Assembly (NCBI RefSeq): GCF_009739515.1
Contig: NZ_CP046535.1
Location: 3,891,501 to 3,955,500 of the forward strand
Length of the DNA: 64,000 nt
Reading direction: 5' to 3'
Origin: Sphingomonas profundi
GTDB taxonomy: Bacteria; Pseudomonadota; Alphaproteobacteria; Sphingomonadales; Sphingomonadaceae
In this document: one piece after another, positions 50,893 through 60,812 of the stretch
Position numbering within the stretch: position 1 is the stretch's first letter
How the letters are laid out: the number at the start of each line of letters is the position of its first letter
The notes under the pieces: generated by a model
The model's database searches: none
What the model was told of the DNA's origin: nothing
Seen by the model: the letters and a program-made list of their open reading frames with translations, nothing else
Made by a program: the position numbers and the translations under genes

Positions 50893-51790
50893 ATGAAGAA
50901 GTCGAGGTTCAGCGAACAGCAGATCGCGTTCATTCTTAAACAGGCTGAGGACGGAACGACGGTCGAGGAGGTGTGCCGGAAGGCCGGCATCTCGATCCAG
51001 ACCTATTACCGATGGCGTAGCAAATACGGTGGGCTCATGCCGTCGGAAATGAAGCGTCTGAAGGTGTTGGAGGAAAAGAACGTCCGCCTAAAGCGACTGG
51101 TGGCCAACCTCAGCCTCGACAAGGAGATGCTGCAGGACGTCATCCGCCGAAGAACGTGGGGCCTGGTCGAGCTCGGGAGATCGTCGGCTATTTGCAGGCG
51201 AGCTACCAGGTCAGCGAACGGCGAGCCTGCAGCGCGTTTCCGATCAACCGATCGACCCAGCGCTACCAGTCCCGTCGCCTCGATCAGGCCGGCCTCAAGA
51301 TGCGGATCAAGGAGTTGGCTGCGACCCGTGTTCGCTACGGGTACCGACGCATCCACGTACTGCTTCGGCGAGAGGGCTGGGAGGTCAACCATAAGCGCAC
51401 CCACCGCCTGTATCGCGAGCTGGGGCTGCAGCTGCGCAACAAGACACCCAAGCGCAAGGTGAAGGCGAAGCTGCGCGACGATCGGACGACTGCAACGGCA
51501 CCGAACGAGTGCTGGTCGATGGATTTTCTGTCGGACCAGCTTTTCGACGGACGCAAGATCCGCGTGTTGTCGATCGTGGACAACTTCACGCGCGTGTCGC
51601 CGGCGCTCGATGTTCGGACGAGTTACCGTGGCGTCGACGTCGTCGAGACGCTCGATCGAATCGCCGCAGCACATGGCCGTCCCAAACGCATTCGTCTGGA
51701 CACTGGCCCCGAGTTTATCTCGAAGGACCTCGATCTATGGGCGTATCAGCACGACGTGGTGCTTGACTTCAGCCGACCCGGTATGGGAGT
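50893..51790 (+). pseudogene. IS3-family transposase (OrfA/OrfB), truncated
   Basis: OrfA: MKKSRFSEQQIAFILKQAED, AGISIQTYYRWRSKYGG, MKRLKVLEEKNVRLKRLVAN (HTH and leucine zipper), IS51/IS407-like. The frame changes near 51150 to OrfB: GRAREIVGYLQASYQVSERR, TRVRYGYRRIHVLLRREGWE, APNECWSMDFLSDQLFDGRK (first Asp), IRVLSIVDNFTRVSPALDVR, PKRIRLDTGPEFISKDLDLW (second Asp). The C-terminal part with the catalytic Glu is absent: after VVLDFSRPG the sequence is unrelated. Truncated next to the IS110 element. Confidence 0.85.
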
Positions 51791-51933
51791 TCGCGGACCG
51801 GAACCGCATCAGCTTTCCGCCCTTGGCTAGCGCTCGGCCATTCCCTGGTTCTTCCGGCCCCGTCTCACCGACCGTTGTGCCATACCCTCCTTCGACCGCC
51901 TACGTCCCCGACGCCTCTGGCCGCTGTCCCGGC

Positions 51934-52967
51934 TTACGCCGCGACCGCTGCCGGAGCTCTGTAATCCTCGTTTTTGGTCATGACCGCCCAGGCGATGCGC
52001 GCCATCTTGTTGGCCAGCGCCACCGAGACGAGCATGCGCGGCTTGCGCGCCAGCATCCGCTCGAGCCATGAACCTGTCGGCGCGCCGCAGACGGTCGCTG
52101 CCTGACGACCGACGAGCCGCCGATAATGAGCAGCCGTCGGATGGTGCGCTCCCCCATCTTCGAGATGCGCCCGAGCTTCTGCCTGCCGCCGGTCGAGTGC
52201 TGGAGCGGCGCGAGGCCGAGCCACGCGGCGAAGTCGCGACCCTTCGTGAAGGTCTCGGCCGGCGGGGCGAGCGCGACGATCGCGGTGGCGGCGATCGGTC
52301 CGATGCCGGGGATGGTCATGAGCCTGCGCGCGACCTCGTCTTCGCGAGCGCGGCGGGCGATCTCCTTGTCCAGGTCGGCGATGCGTTCGTCGAGCCCGGC
52401 GAGCATGTCGGTCATGACGCGCAGCATGGCACGCGCCGCCTCCGGCAGCGACGATGCCATTTCCTCCTCGTCGAGGAGGTCGGCGAGCATCCTCACCTGA
52501 GCCACGCCGCGCGGCGCCACCCAGCCAAACTCGGCGAGGTGGCCCCGCAGCGCGTTGATCAACTGCGTGCGCTGCCGGACGACGAGATCACGCGTGCGGA
52601 ACACCATGCCGGCCGCCTGCTGATCCTCGCTCTTCACCGTCACGAACCGCATGCCCGGCCGCTGCACCGCCTCGCAGATCGCCTCCGTATCGACCGCGTC
52701 GTTCTTGTGGCGCTTCACGAACGGCTTGACGTAAGCCGGCGGGATCAGACGCACCTCGTGCCCCATCCGCGTCAACTCGCGCGCCCAGTGATGGGCTCCG
52801 CTGCACGCCTCCATCGCGACCAGGCATGCCGGTTGTCGTGCGAAGAAGTCGAGCAGCTTGGCTCGGCTCAGCTTGCGGCTGAACACCATAACGCCGCGCT
52901 CGTCGGCGCCGTGTGCGTGAAGAACGGTCTTGGCGATATCCAGCCCGATCGTGGTAGCTTCTGACAC
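51934..52967 (-). pseudogene. IS110-family (IS1111-like) transposase, frameshifted
   Basis: RuvC-like DEDD transposase: GLDIAKTVLHAHGADERGVM (first Asp), CLVAMEACSGAHHWARELTR, VKPFVKRHKNDAVDTEAICE (catalytic acidic region), and the helix-hairpin-helix/transposase_20 part RRLMTIPGIGPIAATAIVAL, FAAWLGLAPLQHSTGGRQKL. Near 52090 the frame is lost (the frame then runs SGCWRASRACSSRW); the true C-terminus is in the next frame: SWLERMLARKPRMLVSVALA, NKMARIAWAVMTKNEDY, ending at 51934. GTG 52967 (VSEATTIGLDIAK) is the probable start. Confidence 0.85.
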
Positions 52968-53135
52968 GGACGCCTCCCTCAGTGGTGCTTCAACACCTCC
53001 ACTCTGGCACATCGATGCCGTCGGGGGGCGTCCACCCCATCAGCTTTGATCGAGTGGTTTGGCCGCTATCGCGCGGGTATTTGCAAACTTTATAATGTCC
53101 CTTATGATATACTCTCGGCATGGTAGGATCGCATT

Positions 53136-53321
53136 ATGGTCGACCAGTGCACCGATCCCATCCCGCGCGCCGTAACGCTGATGCGCCAAGCGATAATCCT
53201 GCTCGATCAGGGAGGGGCAGGGTTGGCCGCCTCCCACCTGCAAATGGCGATCGACATGGCTGAAGCGCCAGGCTGTCGTCGGCCGCATAATCGCGCTTGT
53301 GACCGCTGGGAGCTGCCATGA
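53136..53321 (+). CDS. Hypothetical small protein
   Basis: 61 residues, IPRAVTLMRQAIILLDQGGA and GLAASHLQMAIDMAEA: two short helices, in the style of small proteins frequent in sphingomonads. Its stop overlaps the next start (CATGACC, 4 bases), so the two form a coupled pair. No function known. The 170 bases upstream to the IS110 gene contain an A+T-rich stretch (53085-53120) that could be the promoter. Confidence 0.55.
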   Translation: MVDQCTDPIPRAVTLMRQAIILLDQGGAGLAASHLQMAIDMAEAPGCRRPHNRACDRWELP

Positions 53322-53662
53322 CCGCATCGTCCGTCCTGAACATTGCCCGCGTCTCCACCGCCGGACTGCTGATCGATCATGGCGAGCGGGAGGAGCTGGT
53401 CCACTGGCAGCGGGTGCAGGACATCTCGGTCGGGACGATGAAGGGCTTTAGCGGCGAAAGCCTGTTCGTCATGGCGATCGAGCTGGCCTGCGGTCGCATC
53501 CTGATGTGCCGGGAGGACAGCGGCATCTGGCACGAGCTAAACCTGTATGTGGCCGGGCAATTGCCGGCGGTGGTCCCGTTCGACGCCTGGGGGCCAGCCT
53601 TGGTGGCCGCGCCTGGCGCGCCTCTGGTGATCTATACCTTCGGCCCAGTGGGGTCGGCATGA
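53318..53662 (+). CDS. Hypothetical protein, 114 residues
   Basis: Beta-rich soluble protein: NIARVSTAGLLIDHGEREEL, VHWQRVQDISVGTMKGFSGE, LFVMAIELACGRILMCREDS, LVIYTFGPVGSA. No family recognised; the alternating hydrophobic pattern suggests a small barrel or PH-like fold. Coupled to the preceding 61-residue gene. Its end overlaps the end of a possible minus-strand gene by 31 bases. Confidence 0.6.
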   Translation: MTASSVLNIARVSTAGLLIDHGEREELVHWQRVQDISVGTMKGFSGESLFVMAIELACGRILMCREDSGIWHELNLYVAGQLPAVVPFDAWGPALVAAPGAPLVIYTFGPVGSA

Positions 53663-53874
53663 GCCGCGTCCGCACGTTCGAAGGCAGCGTCCGGCTTGCC
53701 GCCAACCGGTCGGGGCTTCGTGGCAGGCGGGCTCGCCTGGTCAGCCAGCGCGCTCAGCCGGTAGCCCTCCGCGTGCAGCTGATCGCGTTCGCTCGCATCC
53801 GTGGCCTTGGTTGCCGCGAGGTGACAACGCATCGCCTCGAAGCGCAGTTGAACAACATCCATTCCGCACCTCAT
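53632..53874 (-). CDS. Possible hypothetical protein, 80 residues
   Basis: Charged helical protein MDVVQLRFEAMRCHLAATKA, TDASERDQLHAEGYRLSALA, ending with a Pro/Ala-rich tail (GGKPDAAFERADAAHADPT). It fills the gap between the coupled pair and the tyrosine recombinase. Start could be 53874 or 53862. No family; evidence is position and composition only. Confidence 0.35.
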   Translation of the reverse strand: MRCGMDVVQLRFEAMRCHLAATKATDASERDQLHAEGYRLSALADQASPPATKPRPVGGKPDAAFERADAAHADPTGPKV

Positions 53875-53941
53875 CGTTCGGCGGGTTTGCTGCTGGCAAG
53901 CTGACGGAGCGCCCTAGTAAGGGCCACGCGCCCATAGCGTC

Positions 53942-54916
53942 GTGACCCGGATCAAGGCCAGAATGGACCAGGTAATTACCGCGCCTGCGTTAAGTCTGCC
54001 GACCCTGATCGCTAGCGCTGATCCACAAACGCAATCTCGCTTCCTGGAGTTCTTTGCGGCCAACATCCGCAACCCCAACACGCGGAAGGCCTATGCGCGG
54101 GCGACGGCGGCGTTCCTCGCCTGGTGCGACGCACGCGGGCTGGCCTCACTCGCCGCCGTGCAGCCGCTCCATGTCGCGGCCTATATCGAGCAGCTGGGCG
54201 GCCGAGTGAGTGCACCCACGGTCAAGCAGAACCTGGCTGCGATCCGTCACCTGTTCGACTGGCTGGTGGTGGGTCAGGTGGTGCCGGTGAACCCAGCCGG
54301 ATCGGTGCGCGGGCCGAGCCACAGCGTGCGCCGCGGCAAGACGCCCGTGCTCGCCCCAGAGGAGGCGCGGACGCTGCTCGACAGCATCGACGTGACGACG
54401 CCGGCGGGTCTGCGCGATCGGGCGCTGATCGCGCTCATGGTCTACAGCTTCGCCCGCATCGGTGCGGCGCTACGCATGCGCGTGGAGGACGCCTACACCC
54501 AGCAGCGGCGGCTCTGGGTGCGCCTCCATGAGAAGGGCGGCAAGCGGCACGAGATGCCCTGCCACCATAGCCTGGAGGCCTATCTGCACGCCTATATCGA
54601 CGAGTGCGGGCTGGCAGCCGATCCTAAGCTGCCGCTGTTCCGCACGATCGGCCGCAGGGGTGAGCTGACATCGACGCCGCTGCCTCGTGACAACGCGTTT
54701 CAGATGGTGCGGCGGCGGGCGAAGACGGCCGGGATCGCGACGGCGATCGGGAACCACTCGTTCCGTGCCACCGGCATCACCGCCTACCTTAAAAACGGTG
54801 GCACGCTGGAGAAGGCCGCGATGATGGCCAATCATGCGAGCACGCGCACGACCCAGCTCTACGATCGACGATCGGACGACGTCACGCTCGATGAGGTCGA
54901 AAGGGTGCAGATTTAA
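53942..54916 (+). CDS. Tyrosine recombinase / integrase
   Basis: 324-residue phage-integrase-family recombinase. N-terminal SAM-like DNA-binding domain (RNPNTRKAYARATAAFLAWC, LHVAAYIEQLGG) and catalytic domain: first Arg region RDRALIALMVYSFARIGAAL, Lys loop RRLWVRLHEKGGKRHEMPCH, HSFRATGITAYL (His-x-x-Arg), NHASTRTTQLYDRR (His and nucleophile Tyr). Complete. The annotated start is GTG 53942; ATG 53963 is an alternative. Such proteins integrate elements or resolve dimers; no attachment site or cargo boundary was identified here. Confidence 0.9.
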   Translation: MTRIKARMDQVITAPALSLPTLIASADPQTQSRFLEFFAANIRNPNTRKAYARATAAFLAWCDARGLASLAAVQPLHVAAYIEQLGGRVSAPTVKQNLAAIRHLFDWLVVGQVVPVNPAGSVRGPSHSVRRGKTPVLAPEEARTLLDSIDVTTPAGLRDRALIALMVYSFARIGAALRMRVEDAYTQQRRLWVRLHEKGGKRHEMPCHHSLEAYLHAYIDECGLAADPKLPLFRTIGRRGELTSTPLPRDNAFQMVRRRAKTAGIATAIGNHSFRATGITAYLKNGGTLEKAAMMANHASTRTTQLYDRRSDDVTLDEVERVQI

Positions 54917-55087
54917 TTACGCCCCTCGTTTAAGGAAGCCCCGACCAAAACATGCTTGACCGATATCTAAACGACGATGCCGAAAAGTTCCGCTAGTTTC
55001 CTCTCCGTAATAAACTTTTTCACTTACAAGTGGTTAATGTTCCGGGACCACGATGCACGCTGCATCGTCGGCCTTGGGGAGTACCTG

Positions 55088-55678
55088 ATGATGCAGATCA
55101 AGTTTATCGCGCTAGCCGCCGCCGCTAGCTCAGCCATCATTATGGCAGCAGCTCCGGCCAACGCAGCCTCCATCATCACAGCAATAGGCGCTGATCTCTC
55201 ACAATCAGACTATAACTTCACGTACAAGGGAACCTCCTTTACCTTTGGTTTTAATGGAGACTACTTTGGTGGCGGTCCTCTGACGATCAGCACGAATAAT
55301 GGCGGTGAGTTTAATACGATCTTTGGTCAGCCAACCACAAACTTTGCCGATGGCCGGGGCGGGCCAGTGACTTTCGGCCCGACCATGCAATACGCAGCCT
55401 TTGATAGTGCTACGCCAATCCGGTTTACTAATGGCGATAACTTTTTCGGGCTCCGCGCGGTAACGAGTCGCGGCACATTTTATGGCTATGGCTTTTCGTC
55501 GAACAATGTTCTCAACAGTATTGGTTTCGAGAGCGTTGCCGACGAGACGATCACCGCAAGGCCCGCGATTGGGGCTGTTCCAGAGCCTGCCACATGGGCG
55601 ATGATGATCGGTGGCTTTGGTATGATCGGTGCCACGATGCGTCGGCGCAAAACTCGAGCATCGGTATCTTACACCTGA
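55088..55678 (+). CDS. PEP-CTERM exported protein
   Basis: 196 residues. Signal peptide MMQIKFIALAAAASSAIIMA...ANAAS; mature part rich in Gly, Asn, Thr and aromatic residues (TFGFNGDYFGGGPLTISTNN, FFGLRAVTSRGTFYGYGFSS); C-terminal sorting signal VPEPATWAMMIGGFGMIGAT followed by MRRRK. Proteins of this type are exported and processed by exosortase and often linked to exopolysaccharide. Start 55088 is preferred (GGGGAG upstream, proper signal peptide); the frame is open to 54977. Lower GC than neighbours, a sign of transfer or relaxed codon use. No exosortase gene in the window. Confidence 0.88.
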   Translation: MMQIKFIALAAAASSAIIMAAAPANAASIITAIGADLSQSDYNFTYKGTSFTFGFNGDYFGGGPLTISTNNGGEFNTIFGQPTTNFADGRGGPVTFGPTMQYAAFDSATPIRFTNGDNFFGLRAVTSRGTFYGYGFSSNNVLNSIGFESVADETITARPAIGAVPEPATWAMMIGGFGMIGATMRRRKTRASVSYT

Positions 55679-55849
55679 TTGCTTGGGCTTACGCATGAAG
55701 AGGCAGCGCGGCGCTATCCTTTGACCCACTGGAGCGACCGCGAGCCCGATCCAGCCCAGCAAGCGGGATGGGGTGAATCGCCAAAGTTCTGGGCGCGCTG
55801 ATCCTCGTGGCCAGCATCGCCCAGTTCGCCCTGTCGCTGGCGGACGTAT

Positions 55850-58027
55850 CTAGGCAGCGAGCTGGCGTCTGGCGGCGATGTGAGCACGAAGCTCGATGGC
55901 CGGCATCGGCCTGCCATAGCGATAGCCTTGCACGATCCCGCAGCCGCAAGCCCTCAGGATGTCGGCTTGTGCTTCGGTCTCCACCCCTTCCGCGATCACT
56001 TCCACGTCAAGGCTGGTCGCAAGATAAACGAGGGCCGTGACGACGGCCGCATCGACCTTGTCGGCACAGATATCGCGCACGAAGCTGCGGTCGATCTTGA
56101 GGCGACTGAGGGGGAAGCGTTTCAGCAGACTGAGCGAGGCGAAGCCGGTGCCGAAATCGTCGAAGGCGATCCCGACGCCGAGTTGGCGTAGGCGCCGCAA
56201 GGGCGCCAGCATCAGCTCGTCGTGACGCAGCACGATGTTCTCGGTAATCTCCAGTTCCAGCCCTTGCGGTGGCAGGCCGGTGGCGGTGAGAATATGCTCC
56301 ACGTCCTGCGCCAGCTGGCCGGTGCGGAACTGGGCACCAAACAGGTTAACCCCCATCACCAAGCCAGGCGTCACCGCTCGGAGATGGATTGCTTCGGCGC
56401 AAGCGGTCTTCAGCACCCAGGCACCCACTTCAGGCGCCAGCAAACCGCTCTCGATCGTCGGCAGGAAGCGGTCAGGCGCAAGCAGTCCCTGCTCCGGATG
56501 TCGCCAGCGCAGCAGCGCCTCGACGCCTAAGAGAGCACCGTCGGCGATGCGGACCTGCGGCTGGTAAAACAGCTCGAACTCGTTCGCGTCGAGCGCGCGG
56601 CGTATCTCACCTTCAAAGGCACGCCGTTTGATCGCGGCATCTCGCAACGGCGCTTCGAAGAACCGGCGGCAGTTCCGCCCTTCGGTCTTGGCTTGGTACA
56701 TGGCGAGATCGGCAGCTGAGAGCAGGTCCTCGGCGTGCACGCCATCCCTTGGGCTGTTGGCGATGCCGATGCTGACACCAATGTGGATTGTTTGCTCTTC
56801 TACAAGGAAGGGTTTGCTCATGGAGGCGATCAAACAGTCGGCCTCCGCGCCGACCATCTGCAATTCAGGTCGACCCGGCATGAGGATCGCAAACTCGTCA
56901 CCGCCTAGCCGTGCAACGGTGTCAATCGGCCGAATGCAGCGAGTGATCCGTTCGGCTACCTCGCGCAAAACGTGATCGCCGGCGGTATGGCCAAGCGTAT
57001 CATTGACGTTCTTGAAGCCGTCGAGATCGAGCATGAGGATCGCGATGGGTTCAGACGCGCCCGCGCATTCGGCGATGCGCGCGAGCAACACCGCCCGGTT
57101 GGGGAGGCCGGTCAAGCTGTCCCGGTGGGCGAGATTGAACAGGCGGGTTTCATTGGCGCGGCGCTCGCTAATGTCGCGAATAATGGCGCCGAAGCTGGCG
57201 CGACCGTTCTCCCGCCACATGGAAAGAGACAGCTCGATCGGGAACTCGGTCCCGGCCTCGTTCGTCGCGTCTAGTTCGACGGTCGTGCCGACCAGTCGGG
57301 GTGTGCCGCCATTGGCGACCCGGTGAAGGCCGCCACCGTGACCGCCGCGCATGTGCTCCGGCACGATCAGGTCGATACTCGATCCGATCGCGCGTTCCGC
57401 CGAAAAGCCGAACAGCCGCTCGCAGCCGGCGTTCCAGAAGGTGATGCGCCCGTCATGATCGGCGCAAATGATACCGTCCGGCGAGGTTGCGGCGATGTTC
57501 TCGAAGCGCGACTGGCTGACAGCACCCGCCACGGCCAGCCGCCGCATTTCTAGGCGATCGACGACGATCCCGGCCAGCGACTTGAGGTCGGCGGCTTCAC
57601 GGGCAGATAAGCCGTTGCGGGGCCGCTGGTCGATGATGCAGAGCGTTCCGATCGCATGCCCGCTCGGCGCCCGCAGGGGTACGCCTGCATAGAAGCGGAT
57701 GAAGGGCTCGCCCAGCACCAGAGGGTTGTTTGCAAAGCGTAGGTCGAGCTTGGCGTCCGGAACGACGAAGATGTTCTGCTGCGCAATGGCGTGCGCGCAG
57801 AAGGAGATATCACGATCGGTGCCGCAGGCATCGATGCCGACGCGAGCCTTGAACACCTGGCTGTCTCGCTCGACGAGCGATACCAGCGCGATCGGTACGT
57901 CGAACATGCGGGCGGTGAGCTGAACCAGTTCACTCAGATCGACATCGTCGGTGCCGCTCAGCAGGTCATATTCCGCGAGGGCGGATAGCCGCGCATCCTC
58001 ATTGAACAGGTGTGGCGCAGTTCGCAT
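55850..58027 (-). CDS. GAF-PAS-GGDEF-EAL c-di-GMP signalling protein
   Basis: 725 residues. GAF domain (LSELVQLTARMFDVPIALVS, GTDRDISFCAHAIAQQNIFV, IRFYAGVPLRAPSGHAIGTL), PAS domain (ENIAATSPDGIICADHDGRI, TFWNAGCERLFGFSAERAIG), GGDEF domain (LMLDLDGFKNVNDTLGHTAG, ARLGGDEFAILMPG, catalytic motif intact) and EAL domain (GVEALLRWRHPEQGLL, LELEITENIVLR, IAFDDFGTGFASLSLLKRFP, AEGVETEAQADILRACGC; EAL metal and loop residues present). Both synthesis and hydrolysis of cyclic-di-GMP are possible. No membrane segment. ATG 58027 is taken; an ATG at 58048 is in frame upstream. Confidence 0.93.
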   Translation of the reverse strand: MRTAPHLFNEDARLSALAEYDLLSGTDDVDLSELVQLTARMFDVPIALVSLVERDSQVFKARVGIDACGTDRDISFCAHAIAQQNIFVVPDAKLDLRFANNPLVLGEPFIRFYAGVPLRAPSGHAIGTLCIIDQRPRNGLSAREAADLKSLAGIVVDRLEMRRLAVAGAVSQSRFENIAATSPDGIICADHDGRITFWNAGCERLFGFSAERAIGSSIDLIVPEHMRGGHGGGLHRVANGGTPRLVGTTVELDATNEAGTEFPIELSLSMWRENGRASFGAIIRDISERRANETRLFNLAHRDSLTGLPNRAVLLARIAECAGASEPIAILMLDLDGFKNVNDTLGHTAGDHVLREVAERITRCIRPIDTVARLGGDEFAILMPGRPELQMVGAEADCLIASMSKPFLVEEQTIHIGVSIGIANSPRDGVHAEDLLSAADLAMYQAKTEGRNCRRFFEAPLRDAAIKRRAFEGEIRRALDANEFELFYQPQVRIADGALLGVEALLRWRHPEQGLLAPDRFLPTIESGLLAPEVGAWVLKTACAEAIHLRAVTPGLVMGVNLFGAQFRTGQLAQDVEHILTATGLPPQGLELEITENIVLRHDELMLAPLRRLRQLGVGIAFDDFGTGFASLSLLKRFPLSRLKIDRSFVRDICADKVDAAVVTALVYLATSLDVEVIAEGVETEAQADILRACGCGIVQGYRYGRPMPAIELRAHIAARRQLAA

Positions 58028-58179
58028 TATTCTAGGACCCATTCCCACCTTCAGCCGCTAGGCGCTAAGCGCGAAGTCTCAATAATTGCTTACTCTTAAA
58101 GGTGGCTCGGAGAACCTGGACAGCGGGGATGAGTGGATCGCCGGCCTGACGGTAGCCATGATGGCTGCGAGCAGGAGGC

Positions 58180-58370
58180 ATGATGAGCAAGCGACCCCGC
58201 CGGAACCACAGCCCGGCATTCAAGGCGAAGGTGGCATTGACCGCTGTGAAGGGCGAGAAGACGCTGGCCGAGCTGGCGCAGCAGTATGACGTCCACCCGA
58301 ACCTGATCAACCAGTGGCGGGCGAAGCTGCTGGAGAGCGCGACCGACGTGTTCGGCGTGGAGGCGACCAC
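58180..58370 (+). pseudogene. IS3-family OrfA fragment, cut by IS21 copy 2
   Basis: MMSKRPRRNHSPAFKAKVAL, TAVKGEKTLAELAQQYDVHP, NLINQWRAKLLESATDVFG: the HTH half of an IS3-group OrfA. It ends exactly where the IS21 element begins at 58371, and the rest of the IS3 element is not found beyond 60962, so a deletion accompanied or followed insertion. Confidence 0.85.
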
Positions 58371-59119
58371 TGTAGATCGGCGTGGAAAAGGAATCCCGGT
58401 AGCGGGGTGATCGGCGTCGAAAAAGGACCCCTCATCCCGGTGGTCTAGGCTGCGCGCTTGGCGGATGTCAGGCGGCGAGATCGGGATGTTGGTATTGGAG
58501 ACGGTGTTGAAGATCCGCCGCGAGTTCGCGGCGGGGAAGGCCATGAAGGCGATAGCGCGGGACCTGCATCTGTCACGCAAGGTGGTGCGCAAAGCGATCC
58601 GAGAGCCGGAGGCGGACTTTACATATCGACGTGTGGTGCAGCCGTTGCCAAAGCTAGGCCCGTTTCAGGCGCGGCTGGATGCGCTGCTGGAGGAAGACGA
58701 AGCCCGGCCGCGGCGGGAGAAGCTGCGCGTCACGCGCATCCACGACCTGTTGCTGCGCGAGGGGTTCGATGGTTCGTACGACGCGGTCCGTCGCTATGCT
58801 GCGCGGTGGCGGCGGGAGCGACGACGGGACGTGGCGGATGCGCCAGCCTTTATCCCGCTGATGTTCCGACCAGGTGAGGCCTATCAGTTCGACTGGAGCC
58901 ACGAGGACGTCGAGATCGCCGGCAAGCCGATGCGGGTGAAGGTGGCGCACATGCGGTTGTGCGCGTCGCGCGCGATCTATGTACGAGCGTATCCGCGTGA
59001 GACCCAGGAGATGCTGTTCGACGCGCATGAGCGGGCGTTCGCCTTCTTCGGTGGCGTGCCCACGCGGGGCATTTACGACAACATGAAAACGGCGGTGACG
59101 ACGGTGTTCACCGGCCCCA

Positions 59120-59143
59120 CCCCATCGTGCAGGCACGATGGGG
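59120..59143. repeat. Palindrome inserted in istA (1)
   Basis: CCCCATCGTGC-AG-GCACGATGGGG, a perfect 11-bp inverted repeat within an insert of about 38 bases that has no counterpart in IS21 copy 1 and breaks the istA frame. Confidence 0.75.
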
Positions 59144-59574
59144 CCCCCAGGGTCAGGAGCGCATCTTCAACCGGCGCTTCCTCGTCATGGCGGGCCACTA
59201 CATGGTCGAGCCGACGGCCTGCTCGCCAGCGGCCGGTTGGGAGAAGGGGCAGGTCGAGAACCAGGTGCAAACGGCCCGCGGCCGTTTCTTCCAACCCCGG
59301 CTTCGCTTTACCAGCCTGGAGGAGCTGAACGGCTGGCTGGAGGCGGAGTGTCGTCGCTGGGCGGAGATGCACCAGCATCCCGAGCAGAAGGAGCTGACGG
59401 TCGCCCAGGCCCTAGCTGCCGAGCGTCCGGTGCTCCAGCCCATGCTGGGGCCGTTCGACGGTTTCCACGAGAGCGAACATGCGGTGACCGGCACCTGCCT
59501 GATAAGCTTCGACCGCAACCGCTATTCCGTCATGGCCAAAGTGGTGCGCCGGATAGTGCAGGTCCGCGCCGCCG

Positions 59575-59614
59575 CCTGTCCTGAGCGCCTGCCTTGGCAG
59601 GCAGTCGAAGGGCC
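59575..59614. repeat. Palindromic insert in istA (2)
   Basis: 40 bases flanked by TCCTGAGCG and GTCGAAGGGCC with a central perfect hairpin GCCTGCC-TT-GGCAGGC (59587-59602). Shares its outer parts with insert 3, so both are members of one short repeat family. Confidence 0.7.
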
Positions 59615-59728
59615 GACCGCATCGTCGTGCGCTGCGCGGGCGAGGTCGTCGCCGACCATCCCCGGTTTTTCGGCCGCGACCGGACCGTCTACGACCCGTG
59701 GCATTATCTGCCGGTACTGGTGACCAAG

Positions 59729-59752
59729 GCTCTCCTGAGCGAAGTCGAAGGG
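59729..59752. repeat. Palindromic insert in istA (3)
   Basis: 24 bases, containing CTCCTGAGCGAAGTCGAAGG, inserted in frame and encoding ALLSEVEG. Resembles insert 2 without its central hairpin. Confidence 0.7.
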
Positions 59753-60083
59753 CCAGGCGCGCTGCGCAACGGAGCACCGTTTCAGGACTGCAATTTACCG
59801 CCGGCGCTGGCGCGCCTGCGCCGCAAGCTCGGCACCGGCGACGAGGCCGACCGACGGTTTGTGCGCGTGCTGGCGGCGGTGCTCGACGACGGACTGGATG
59901 CCGTCGAAGACGCGGTGCGCGAAGCGCTCGCCGCCGGCACGGCCAGCGACGACGTCATCCTCAACATCCTGGCGCGCCGGCGCGAACCGCCCCGGCCGCT
60001 CGCCATCGTCACGCCGGAAGGCCTGGCGCTGCGCGATCCACCCCAGGCCAATTGCAGCCGCTACGACAGTCTGCGAGATCTCC

Positions 60084-60812
60084 ATGCAGCGGCATGAGAT
60101 GATGGCTGCCATGGCCGAACTCGGCCTGAAAGGCATGGCGGGCGCCTTCGACGAGGCGGTCACCACTGGCCTGCAGCGCAAACGCACGACGATGGAGGTG
60201 CTCACCGACCTGCTGCGCGCGGAGGCGACCCACCGCCATGCGGCATCCATCCGCTACCGGATGTCGGCGGCAAAGCTGCCCGCCGTGAAGGACCTCGACG
60301 CCTTCGCTTTCGACGGCACCTCCATCAACGAAGGGCTGGTGCGCTCGCTGTACGACGGCTCGTTCCTGGCGGGACGGCGCAATATCGTGCTGGTCGGCGG
60401 GACCGGCACCGGCAAGACGCACCTCGCCATAGCCATCACCGCCAACGTCGTGCGGGCCGGCGCGCGGGGCCGCTATTTCAATACCGTCGATCTGGTGAAC
60501 CGGCTCGAGGAGGAAACCCGGCTCGGCAAGGCCGGCGCGCTCGCGGCCCAGCTCTCCCGTCTCGACCTCGTGGTGCTCGACGAGCTCGGCTATCTGCCGT
60601 TCGCGCGCTCCGGCGGACAGATGCTCTTCCACCTTGTCAGCAAGCTGTACGAGCGCACCTCGGTCATCATCACGACGAACCTCGCCTTTGGCGAGTGGCC
60701 GACCGTCTTTGGTGACGCCAAGATGACCACCGCGTTGCTCGACCGCATCACGCACCACTGCGACATCGTCGAGACCGGCAACGATAGCTGGCGCTTCAAA
60801 CACCGCAGCTGA
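60084..60812 (+). CDS. istB: IstB-like transposition ATPase
   Basis: 242-residue AAA+ ATPase, complete. [20 protein letters not shown], Walker [18 protein letters not shown], Walker [21 protein letters not shown], sensor region [20 protein letters not shown], end [16 protein letters not shown]. Start overlaps the istA stop. It serves as the intact reference showing the 2-base deletion in copy 1. It could still assist related IS21 transposases in trans. Confidence 0.92.
   Translation: MQRHEMMAAMAELGLKGMAGAFDEAVTTGLQRKRTTMEVLTDLLRAEATHRHAASIRYRMSAAKLPAVKDLDAFAFDGTSINEGLVRSLYDGSFLAGRRNIVLVGGTGTGKTHLAIAITANVVRAGARGRYFNTVDLVNRLEEETRLGKAGALAAQLSRLDLVVLDELGYLPFARSGGQMLFHLVSKLYERTSVIITTNLAFGEWPTVFGDAKMTTALLDRITHHCDIVETGNDSWRFKHRS

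Larger units (their letters stand above)
58486..60097 (+). pseudogene. istA: IstA-like transposase with palindromic insertions
   Basis: IS21-type transposase: MLVLETVLKIRREFAAGKAM, LHLSRKVVRKAIREPE (HTH), YQFDWSHEDVEIAGKPMRVK, RGIYDNMKTAVTTVFTG. At ~59116 a palindromic insert breaks the frame; it resumes as ERIFNRRFLVMAGHYMVEPT, GWEKGQVENQV, LISFDRNRYSVMAKVVRRIV. A second insert at 59575-59614 shifts it again to ADRIVVRCAGEVVADHPRFF. A third at 59729-59752 adds eight residues (ALLSEVEG) in frame between VLVTK and [10 protein letters not shown]. The gene ends at 60097, overlapping istB. Without the inserts it would be about 500 residues. Confidence 0.88.
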
